Assembly (NCBI RefSeq): GCF_019649055.1 | Contig: NW_026570326.1 | Span: forward strand, 62,001-126,000 | Reading direction: 5' to 3' | DNA length: 64,000 nucleotides | Source: Paramacrobiotus metropolitanus | Taxonomy: Eukaryota; Tardigrada; Eutardigrada; Parachela; Macrobiotidae | Shown: positions 34,737-44,481 of the stretch, one piece after another | Numbering within the stretch: the first letter of the stretch is position 1 | How the letters are laid out: each line of letters begins with the position of its first letter | The notes under the pieces: model-generated | Databases searched by the model: none | The model's input: only the letters and a program-made list of their open reading frames with translations | What the model was told of the DNA's origin: nothing | Made by a program: the position numbers and the translations under genes

Positions 34737-35870
34737 AGTTGCATTATATGATTCGCGTAGTAGCCATTGGAAGGGTATATAAGAACGATGCCGGCCGTCA
34801 AAACCGGCAAATCCACAAGGCAGTTCCACGTATAGCAAACGTTGCGTAATCTGGTCTGCATCACAGTGTTCAGCTGGGAAAACACTTCCAACCACACGGC
34901 AGACGATAGCACATGCGCATCGGCATCCCCGATTTCTTCGCGCCCGGCTGGCGACGTCGTAATTTCTTCGGTCAGCATCCATGTTCGGATTTGAATCCAC
35001 CGGGTTATGATGCGATGCCTTTCCTCGATTTCCTGTCGACAAAGCACCATAACATGCTGCTAACTAGCAGTGAGTGTTAGCGGCAATAGTGAGCAGCTCA
35101 GTAATAGATATACTGATGGCCCTTGTAAGGACTGCGCTGTATATTTATACAACAACAGCAACAACCGATACAATATTAGATACGTAGCACAAAATGGGTT
35201 GTTAACTAAAATCTGAATGAGGTATCGCCAATTCACGGTAAGGTTTTCACGCATACCTGAGAGAACTTATTATTCCTCAAAATATACCACACACGTGCGT
35301 CCATTACGCCAGCAAACCAAACCAGGCCGTAAATGAACTCATCGGGTTGTAAATCAAAGGTATTCAAGCGCTGCAGCAGTTTGTCGACGTCCACATGACG
35401 ACAGTCCTCAGGGATCGGCAGACTGTGCTTCTGGAAGGTTCCAGATTCAACAGCCTCAGGATAGGCGTTCGGGTCTGTAAGCGAAGAGCTCTGGTCATAC
35501 CAGGCGTCCGATGGGGACTGGGCGGGAGGTTGCAATCCAGTACTTGTCCACCACTCACGGACCACTCTCCAACGCAGTTGTGCGAGGGAAACGAGCTCCG
35601 TATACTGTAGATCACTCCCCCACCGTATAACGGCCAACCAGGTCGCTTTGCACGGCGTCATGGGTATGCCCCGCGTTATATTGACAATTTCCGCGGGGAA
35701 CCACGTCCACGCACCGCCAGATGCCTCGCGCATCCTAGCGTCCACGGGGATGTTCCTGTGAGGCTTGGCGTAAGCGTGCGCCTCGATGAGGTCGGAGTTG
35801 GTCATCACAACTTGGGTGATTAGGAAAACGCGCTGGAACGGGATGAGTATACGATGTCGGTCTCGGCAAA

Positions 35871-35908
35871 AGAAGCCAATAAAGAGCCCAGAAGCCAATA
35901 AAGAGCCC
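35871..35908. repeat. Perfect 19-bp tandem duplication
   Basis: AGAAGCCAATAAAGAGCCC occurs twice in a row. Nineteen is not a multiple of three, so the duplication shifts the reading frame of the F-box family gene on the minus strand; homology to the paralogue at 60.9 kb is continuous if one unit is ignored. Confidence 0.95.
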
Positions 35909-35999
35909 AGAGTCAGCCACGTCTACCACACGGCCAATGTGGAACAGTCCGTCCTCGCCCAACACGTCAACGCACTCCGTGCGATAGCGACTCATTTAA

Positions 36000-36885
36000 G
36001 AAACCTAGGCGGTCCGCACGAACTGCGTAAATCAACACCATCAACAGATTTTTAAAAACTTTCTAATTATTCTAAAACATCCAAGAACATCTGAAAAAAC
36101 TACTTGTAAGAGAATCAAAGATACAGTACAGCTAAGAAATTAGAAGCACCAACACGATATCGAGGCAAGAAACCACCCTCGCATGACAGCTAGTAGCTAG
36201 CACACAAGCCATGTTATTTCCAGTGATTTACAATGTCAGGCTGATTTACACTGGATTTTAGTAAATTTCTTTACTGGCTGATTTCTTTTACTGTTTTAGC
36301 GTGACGCTTTTGCAGTGCGTAAAGTACAGTAACTGATTGCAAGCTCGTTTGCGTTTGTTGTGTTGTTTAAGGTGCCCCTGGATTTTGCGCCCGCATTCTG
36401 GACAGGTGTGATTACTGGGTGTTTCAGATACAAAACGGATTATTACAGTGATTAACAAAAAATAAAATTCGTATGAGAAGCGGCATAAGCACAAAAACAA
36501 AGTGAAGCACATCCCTTTGTTCAAGCCGTTGCGGATAGTTAGCACCTAAAGGTACCCGTACAGCTTAAACATATTGAGCGCGCTGTTAACGCTTGCACGA
36601 TGGCCACTACACCACGTCCGTTTTGGCGTAACCCAGAAATTTATATTTTTCGCTGCATTTTATCATGCTCATCATCCGCAGCGGCTTGTAAACGCAGCTT
36701 ATGTCAGAAGTGGTAGTGATTTCCGTGCATTTTATGCCTTTCAGACATCGAACTGCACTCTACAGATTTTAGAATTCTCTTTTTAATCGTTTGTTTTTTC
36801 TTTCTCTTTTACTGATTTTCATTTAATGCTTGGTTTTCTTCAGATTGTTGGTGATGGGATCACAAATTTGGTAAAATTAATAATG
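36000..36885. other. Intergenic, no supported gene
   Basis: Open frames here are short. A minus-strand frame near 36340-36430 has a CPECGRKIQGHLKQHNKRKRAC-like pattern, but without support from splicing or a second finger. Confidence 0.4.
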
Positions 36886-36897
36886 GACTGCGGCAAC

Positions 36898-37215
36898 ATG
36901 CAAAAACTACAGAATGTCTTTGCCACAGTAGCGTTAATCGTTACACTTTGTTTTCGACCGATACGTCGCTCTGCAGCAGCTGATGAAAATCTTCGTCGCC
37001 TTAGAGACGGAGCGAAACCGGAAAGCAACGCTCGATCTACAACAATGCTGTATAAGCACTTACGCAAAAACAACAACGACGCTCAATCGAAAGCGAAATC
37101 GACGTGTCAGTGCATAAAGTGCAAGCCTGCACTTTGCGGATACAAGAAACCTGCAAATGCTCAAAATATAGTAATAAATATTAAATACAGCTCTTTGGAA
37201 TATCTCTTAAAATAG
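36898..37215 (+). CDS. Candidate small secreted protein
   Basis: A single-exon frame of about 105 residues that could start at the ATG at 36898, or a few residues earlier at 36883. The N terminus is a plausible signal peptide (MQKLQNVFATVALIVTLCF) followed by RRSAAADENLRRLRDG. A short cysteine cluster (CQCIKCKPALC) follows near residues 72-82. It resembles secreted peptide precursors in layout, but I recognise no family. The frame ends with TAG at 37213. It could be a chance open frame; it lies 78 bases upstream of the LRRC43-like start codon. Confidence 0.35.
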   Translation: MQKLQNVFATVALIVTLCFRPIRRSAAADENLRRLRDGAKPESNARSTTMLYKHLRKNNNDAQSKAKSTCQCIKCKPALCGYKKPANAQNIVINIKYSSLEYLLK

Positions 37216-37292
37216 TGCAAATTGTTATCTTTGTGGCTGGGCAAGCAAACAAAAACTAAATTGCAATGATCGCATAACACACGACTTTAGCA

Positions 37293-40200
37293 ATGGCGAC
37301 AGCAGTGGAATCCGATGCTATCCCGTATCACGCAGGCCCGGAGCATTTTCCACCGTTTCCTCCTTTAAGCGACCACACTGTACAATATTTTCGCGCAGTT
37401 ACTCCTGAGAAACGAACGGTGTTTCAAGTGTTCGATGAAAAATTTAAAGGTCTGCGCTTGGATTGTTTTCCCTACCGAGAAGCATTAACCCAGGTACTCA
37501 AGAAAATCTTTATATTTCTAAACTTACCGCTAAATTAATTTTTCTCACAGCGATAAATATTTGCGAAAGAAAGTAAAAATTTTACTGAAAAGTACAGGTA
37601 ATTTAGGATCACGTGTATGTTTAGGTCAACACACCAAAGGTCACCAAAGGCTTCGAAAGGAAGAAGACTCGCATTGATGGTTCGTTGTAATTATCGGACA
37701 GTTTTTGGATTTTACTTCAACCGTTCGTTTATTTTCAAGAGCGATTTGTGACAGATTTCGATTGGGAAAAGTGCGACGAGAAAACCTTCCTCACCAAATG
37801 GAAGAGCTCGCCGTGGTACGTGGAGTGCGGTTGGACGGACGATCTGGAAGGCATCCAGTGGCGTTTGCTCAGAGCCATACGGCAACCGCGCCTGTCGGCC
37901 ATCTTTCAGCAGTTCACGAACCTGATGTTCTGCGGGAAAGAGGTAATGTAGCAAGATAAAGTTCCGGATGCTTCTCAAGTTGTGACACCATTACGTGGTT
38001 CTCGTTAGTCGTAGATTACCACAATCGATGCGCAGTTGATGATACTACGCAATCTACAAGTGCTGTCGCTGCCCAATAACCGTATCGAATCTGTGGATCT
38101 CCACAATCTGGGATCATCTGTGCAGGTACTAGTTTTCCCGTAATGCTGTGATTGCTGTCATCAAAATCGCTTCGCACTTGCCCACTTTTTTGAACGGATC
38201 GGTAATTATTTTTTATTAATTTTCAACAAACATTAAATACCTAGATATTGATAGAAATAAGAACCACAGCTTTACCACTAATCATAAATAAGCGCTGATT
38301 TTAGAAAGATAAGCGCTCATAGAAAAAATTCATCATGATTTTAGAAAAAATAGCGCAATGGTGAAATAAAATTTTATTTCTGTCGTGCAGCATCTGGAGT
38401 TGTATGGGAACTGCGTGAAACAAATCACCGGCACGCCGCCTCCCAACCTTCAGCACATCGGCATCGCATTCAACAACATTGCGGACTTGACAGGCGTTCT
38501 TCATAAAGCGGATCTGTAAAACTTTGATCTTCGGTTTCGCCGCTGCCCTTCCGGTAAAACTGCAGTCCTGGTGTTTTTGTTGCAGAAGCCAGCTGACATC
38601 GTTGGACATTTCCGCCAATCAGATTGTGTCGGATCAAAGCGTCCTGGAGGCGCTAGCTCCGTTGACCACTCTGAAAAATCTCCACGCTGCCGGAAATGCA
38701 TGTTCGGTTAGCATTTTGGCAGCTGCTAAAACCATAATCGCCTAAACTTTTCCCTGTTTGCGCGCAGTTTTTCCGAACGTACAAAATGTCACTGGTGGCG
38801 TCCATTCCACGACTCGTCGCACTCGATGGCGACTACATTACTCCTGCCGCCCGCGAAGAGCACTTATCGGTTTCCTACGAATCTTTCAAACCCATGGAAG
38901 CTAACAAGCAGAGCGTGATTCTGTTGATTATTGATGATATCAAAGGCCTTCCGCAACCTACAGATTACAAGGTACAATTTCGGACAAGATATTTATTGTA
39001 TTATATATTCGTGCTTAGAGAAAACTGCTTTCGTATTTCATACTTGTTCTCTAGTTTATAATATGCAAAGGTTAGACGAAAGTTTTAACTGCGTAAAAAA
39101 GTTAATCTTCGAATCTTTATAATATCAGCAAATCAGCAAGTGTGAGGGTAACCCGCTGTTCTGTTTCTTCGGTTAAAATGATTCGCTGTTGAGCAAAGTG
39201 TACCGCAGAAGCTCAGTTGTGATCAGCTGGTTTTCCAACAAATAGCGGCGCTGCTTTAAATTACAGGCGCCGTTCGAGCAAGAAGCGTACCCGTTAACAA
39301 AATGGGTGCACACCGTGCAAGTCCTGTTTCCCGGTAAACTTCTCACCAACAAACCGCCACCCCCACCACCGACACCCGAGCAACTCAAAGCCGAAGAGAA
39401 AGCCAAAAAAGGTGACCTTTTAACTGCCTTTATACATTCGCCCGGTGAACGCTTATCGATGTTTGTTTTACTGTAGAGAAAGAAGCAAAATCCAAGAAGA
39501 ATCCCAAATCTCCAGCACTACCTGTTCCGGTGGCGCCGGTGCCTGAACCCACCGATCCGCTGTACGACGGTATCCCGGGTATCGAAAAAGTTGCGAGCGA
39601 TAGTTTGGATTGGGCGTGGGCTGACCCGCTGACCATTGCCGTGCCGGTTCCGCTGCTGTTTAACGCGGATGTCAACGGCATTTATGAGTACATTCGGCGC
39701 GGAATGAAGGTCACGCTATTCCAGAAGAAAGCGGTGTTTACCCCGAAGCCGGCGGCCGGTGGCAAGAAGACCAAAACCAGCAAGGTATTGTTTAGAATTC
39801 TGGACTGTTACTGGTGTCGCTGACACATTAAATCACTGCTAAGAAACCTAAAAACCTTCAAAACCTTAGAAAGCTTAAGAAAGCCAGCAAATATGTGGTA
39901 AAGTTCAGTTAAATTTTATCTCAAAACTTAAAAAGCACGCTCGTAGCAATCGTAGTAATCCAAGCAATTCGTTTAAAAAGTTCAACTTTTACCATGAAAA
40001 CTTTAATCGGCTTACAGATGTACTACATATCAAAAAAATTATTATATTGTATGTATTTCTTTGACGGTCGGCGGGAACTGATTTTTTACGTGAACTGCGG
40101 TAGCCGTTTAATGCTGCAGCGGCTCGATCAAGTGGCACCACAGAGTTTTTGCAGGGAAAATCAGCGCTGCAAAGTGTTTCACTGCTCGTGTATGCCAGCG

Positions 40201-40816
40201 CAAGAGCGATACAAACGCTGTATGTGTGCGGTTTTCCCGCAGAAGTACACATTATCTGTGGCGCCACTTGATCGGGCCGGTACAGTACCCGAAACTGATG
40301 ACGAAATGAATTTTTATGTAGGCGTTACGGCTAACTAAAGGTCAGAAGCCAGATCTCTGGGATGTGCCGTTATCCAGCGAGATTGTGGAATCGGCCGAAC
40401 TGACGACCTGCGTGGTACCCACCTTGCCCTTGCTGCATGGTGACCGGGAAGCCAAGTTCCGCTGGGATTTTATGGTTCCAACGATTGTACCGCCGCCGCC
40501 GGATGCAGCACCATCGCCCGCTGCAGGGAGTAAGAAAGGCAAACCTAACGACACCAAAGGAGCGAAAGGCAAAGGAAAAAATGCACCAGGTACCATAACA
40601 GAACTATACAAATTTGCTTCCGAATAATGAAAAGCAATTTCGATGTGTGCTGCAGTTGAGCCACCGGAAATCAAGTTGGTTCCCGCCACAATCAACTTCC
40701 GGGTGAAGATTCACCACGACGAACGCCCGAACGACCTATTGATGTACCCACCGGATGCTGGCCAAACTCGAGTTGATACGGCAGAGGATGCTGCGATAAC
40801 TAAGACCGTTAAATAA
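37293..40816 (+). CDS. LRRC43: Leucine-rich repeat protein, LRRC43-like
   Basis: Eleven exons: 37293-37493, 37742-37942, 38015-38125, 38391-38515, 38586-38706, 38768-38971, 39129-39171, 39283-39411, 39477-39784, 40322-40589 and 40656-40816, summing to 623 residues (human LRRC43 is about 656). Four to five leucine-rich repeats span residues about 135-250: LQVLSLPNNRIESVDL, LELYGNCVKQITG, LTSLDISANQIVSDQSVLEA and LKNLHAAGNACS, followed by a cap, FFRTYKMSLVASIPRLVALD. After that come Pro- and Lys-rich low-complexity linkers and a C-terminal domain ending VKIHHDERPNDLL. LRRC43 is an animal protein enriched in ciliated cells; its exact role is not established. Exons 7 and 8 have the weakest splice sites. 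AAAGGTCA or its complement occurs at 37636, 39413 and 40337. Confidence 0.75.
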
Positions 40817-41431
40817 GAAAATGTTGTTCTGACTCGGTAAGAAATCCTGTACTTCGTATGGTTCTGTTGCACGGTAAAAGGGAGAATAGTTCTTTTTTGC
40901 ATATTTGCCTAGGTTTTCGCATCCTGCGTACGAGTTTTCGTAATAATAATATTTAACTCTCCTGATGATATTTTCGTATATTTTTATGTATTAGAAACGC
41001 CGATGAATGAGCAATAATTAATAATCATGTATATAGTTTTCTGATGCCACATAAACGATAGCTTTGCCTTACTGATACTTTTACCACATCAAGGAAATGA
41101 ATTTCGTCAACAACAGCAACCTTTGTGCAGAGGATTTTTTATACGGTGATTATCGAACGTTGCATTTATACTCGGGAGCATCCAATCTGCTGCTGCGGGC
41201 AATAGTGTTTCGATTGAGATTAGTGTTCAGACAAGAAAACGGTTTTGATGTTTCCGCTTGGCTCTTTCTCGAGGAACATGGCTGGTCCAGGTTGTTCACT
41301 GTAGCCGCCCGCACCACATTATCCGCGTACGCCTTGTGCTGCAATAAATAACCCGGTTAATTAAAATTTGCGCTATTCGTAACAGTACGTACTCAGATCA
41401 TTCAGTAAATACTGGAATTTGTCGGAAAAGG
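40817..41431. other. Convergent intergenic, no gene
   Basis: 3' regions of the LRRC43-like gene (+) and the coiled-coil gene (-) meet here. AT-rich, with no convincing coding sequence. Confidence 0.45.
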
Positions 41432-43755
41432 TCAAACCTTGCAGAAATCGCGACGGGCATTAGCGGTGGACAAGACCGATTTCAGTGCGACATACTGATT
41501 CTCCGATGCCCGGATTTTGTCGTAAAACGCGATGGTGTTGCTTGCGCGATCATTGCGACCTTTCAGTGTTTCGTATTCGGTGGTCAAATCGCGCAAACGG
41601 CGAAACGTCGGTGCGCACATTTTCTCCGCTAAAGAACCGCAAAGTTAATCTCAAATTTATTCTCGTTTCTTAATGTTAGCAGACCATTGTTTAGCTTGAA
41701 AGGAATGAAAGGTCACAACTACCTTCTTGTATCATCTCCCGCATTTTTGCAATTTCCTCACACACACGACGGATCATTTCCATAGTGTCTGATTCAAAAT
41801 TAAAAACCTTTAACGAACCGAACTTTCAAAATGCTGATAAATCCGTACCGGTTTTTTGCTTGTTTAGCGTTTGCACTTTATTGCGGATATCTCGCAGGTC
41901 TTGGTTCGTTTTGTTCTCCAGTTGACAGAGTTCGCGCTGAAATTCTCTTTCAACATTTTCCGTCTGCTTTGACCGTTGCAGTTCCGCACTTGCCTCATTC
42001 AATCGTTGCTCGCTTTCTCGACAGCGCTTTTTAATCTGCTCGATTTCGTTTTCTAACAGCTTCGCATCGCTCTCCATTTCCTGTGCGCGCATACGGTTGT
42101 TCTGCTGTTGTTTGCGGATTTCGGCTATTGCATTCTCTTGTTGCTGCAGCTTATTTTCCTATACAAAATCACGACAGTGATTAATTTCATTAAAAGGTCA
42201 CTTGTCCGTATAAACCGGTATAATTGGCTTTACTTGGTTTTTTCTCTCTTTGGCCATTTTTCTTTCTTCCTGCTCTTTAAACGCCTCCTTTTCCTGAACG
42301 AGTTTCTCTTTTTCCCTAAGCGCTTCAGCCGACGCTTTACGGAGTTTTTCATTGTTGACCTGAATATCCTCGATCTCGGCTGCGATAATGTCGTTTTCGT
42401 TGCGTAATTTCCTCAGCTCGGATTTAGCGGCGGCGATGTCTTGTTGCACTGCATTGCACTCATCGGATTGTGACAGTTGTTTCTCCAATAACCGATTCTC
42501 GTTTTCGGTCGCCGCAATCTGCACAATTTACGAAGACATCTTTAGCATTTCGAAAGTATACCGAAGCAACGACGCTAATAAATATTTTAAATGTCAAATT
42601 GTATAAGAATGAGCTCAGCTTCTTCAACTTACCATTTCTAACTTTTACATTGCGATCGACTGATACTTTAGTAAGTTTTCGTTTATTTACTTGATTTTAA
42701 ATTATTGATTAATGGTCGACAAATAAAATATGATATAAAAGACTATAATTTAAAAATTACTCGCTGACATTATTTTAATCGGTGCTTATTAGTAATTAAT
42801 AATTATGGATAGTTTTATCTCTAAATTTATTAAACAATTTAACAATTTTCACCTCAGATTTCTTCTTATCGACTTCTTCTTGAAATACTGCTTCGGCGCA
42901 CGCGGCTTCCCACGTCAGACGCTTCTGTCGCTCTTTGCGTCCAGATACTGCTTCGCACAGCGCCCTCTGCGCTTCTTCTACATCCGCAGTAATCTTCTTT
43001 AACTGCCACTGCGCATCAGCACCTTCGTCCACCAACTTCTTAATCTGCTCTTCCATAGCCTTGGTGTCGTCATCGATCTTGAATTACAATTTTGCCAACT
43101 GTAAATCGCAAAATTCGCCACATTCGTAAGTTACAAATTTACGCAGTGTAACGATACAAATTTGAAACAGAAACAGCAATTACCTTTTTCCGGTAGCATT
43201 GCGCACTTTCCAGTTCCTTTTCGATTTTTAACGTTTCCTCGTTGGTGCTGGCGATCTGAGCTGCCAAATCGGCCACGGATTTTGCCGTCTGCTCAGTCTG
43301 CAAGCGCGCATCGTTCTCAAAGGTCATCCTTTCGTCCTGCTTCTGTTTGAGCTGTAAAACAAAATAAATCCAACGCAACCGGAAAAATACTTCAGAGAAC
43401 TTTCGTCTAAAGTTCCAAACCTCGCTTTTGTATTTATCGCGAATCGCGGTCAGTTTTGTCCACAGTTGCAGCGAGATCTAAAAGCGTACTAAACATTTAG
43501 ACGGAGAACCTCGTCGCCAGCGCACGTCAAAAGTACGTTACGTACCTCCATGCTGCGCGACAGTCGTCGGTCCGGATCATTCTCCAACGATTCGATGCGC
43601 TGGATGTCTGCTTGCGCGTTATCAATAATCGTCTGGATTTCTTGCTCGATGGTTCGCTGGACGCGACAAGATTCCCGAGGGGAGCTCGTGCTGGAAAAAC
43701 GAGGTTGGGCATAAGAACTACTCAAAAAAGATCGTTGCTGGCCAGACTGGCACAT
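41432..43755 (-). CDS. Long coiled-coil protein, family not recognised
   Basis: Coding blocks on the minus strand lie at about 43755-43554, 43477-43420, 43352-43184, 43080-42860, 42520-42225, 42160-41865, 41785-41722 and 41625-41432. Nearly all are heptad-rich and charged, for example TIEQEIQTIIDNAQADIQRI, NENRLLEKQLSQSDE and LENEIEQIKKRCRES. The last exon reads FRRLRDLTTEYETLKGRNDR and ends in a stop at 41432. The N terminus is Ser/Gln-rich (QQRSFLSSSYAQPRF). The length, about 500 residues, and the continuous coiled coil resemble axonemal or filament proteins. I could not assign tektin, intermediate filament or a named CCDC family. AAAGGTCA occurs four times (41427, 41708, 42193, 43319). Confidence 0.6.
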
Positions 43756-44481
43756 GATGGCTTTGGCTCGCAAAGTAAATTGTTCTTTTAAAATGTACAC
43801 ACCAACTAAAAACTATTTCAGACGACTACCACTACAATACACAAAATGTTTCCAAACTTTTGGCGAATGTTTTGGTCATTATGATCAACATGTTCGCAGT
43901 CTGCTGTAGATTGTATGTGGCACAGTACGTTGCCTAGGTCTATAATACTGTATCTGTACGAGTACAGAGTCTGTACTTTAAATAACATGATACACTTTCT
44001 GAAATCCCAATTTTCTCTTCGCCTTTCTTAGCGTGCAGCACTAGAGTTTATTTCTGCAGTTGGAAATCCCGGAAGCAGCCAAAAATTTGTCATCTAAGGC
44101 AATGTAATGTTGTGTTAATAACTTTTTTTCCTATGTTCGTTACGAAAGGTGAGTAATTAGTACTAACATTAAATTTTATTGTCCACGGTTTCCATTTTTC
44201 ATGCCGATTTCGCGGTGCACGCATAATAATGGAAAACTTAAAAACGGTTGGCACTCAAAGGCAGAGCAGCAACAAGGCCGGTTCATCACTCAACTCAAAA
44301 TCCGTAAAATGTGACATTAATTACAGACTCAAAAAAAACAAAATTGTATTTGAGATGCGGATAGAATTGAGATGTCAAATTTTTCCTATCACCTTCCCAT
44401 CGGTTTCGGGCTCAAGCGGAATGTTTCCGGACTGCAATCGAAGGAAAAATGATGAAATCGCAATTTCAGTTAATTTAGTTT
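43756..44481. other. Intergenic with an unsupported open frame
   Basis: A plus-strand frame at 44229-44483 encodes 84 basic residues without recognisable features and overlaps the 3' end of DRC2 by two bases. It may be chance. The upstream region of the coiled-coil gene lies here. Confidence 0.35.

Larger units (their letters stand above)
32843..35995 (-). pseudogene. Tudor-like/F-box family gene broken by LTR element and 19-bp duplication
   Basis: A member of the family whose intact copy is at 60.9-62.5 kb. Exon 1 (35995-35257) encodes the N-terminal module (GLFHIGRVVDVADSGLFIGF, then the continuation in another frame). Exon 2 (from 35032) encodes the F-box (VWLEVFSQLNTVMQTRLRNV then CYTWNCLVD) and a Leu-rich tail ending at 32843. 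Two lesions break it. A perfect 19-bp tandem duplication (35871-35889 and 35890-35908) shifts the frame inside the N-terminal module. An LTR element (33461-34736) with a 5-bp target duplication splits exon 2. Homology resumes in frame immediately on the far side of the element. The intron is 35033-35256 with consensus ends. Few other defects are visible, so inactivation looks recent. Confidence 0.88.

Noticed and set aside
36340-36430. Single zinc-finger-like CPEC...H...C pattern on the minus strand
   Set aside because: Only one finger, irregular spacing, no splice support and a hydrophobic random-looking N-terminal part.
39994-40338. Open frame of 114 residues inside the LRRC43-like gene
   Set aside because: Falls in an intron with good splice sites on either side and has no homology; inclusion would break the joined frame.
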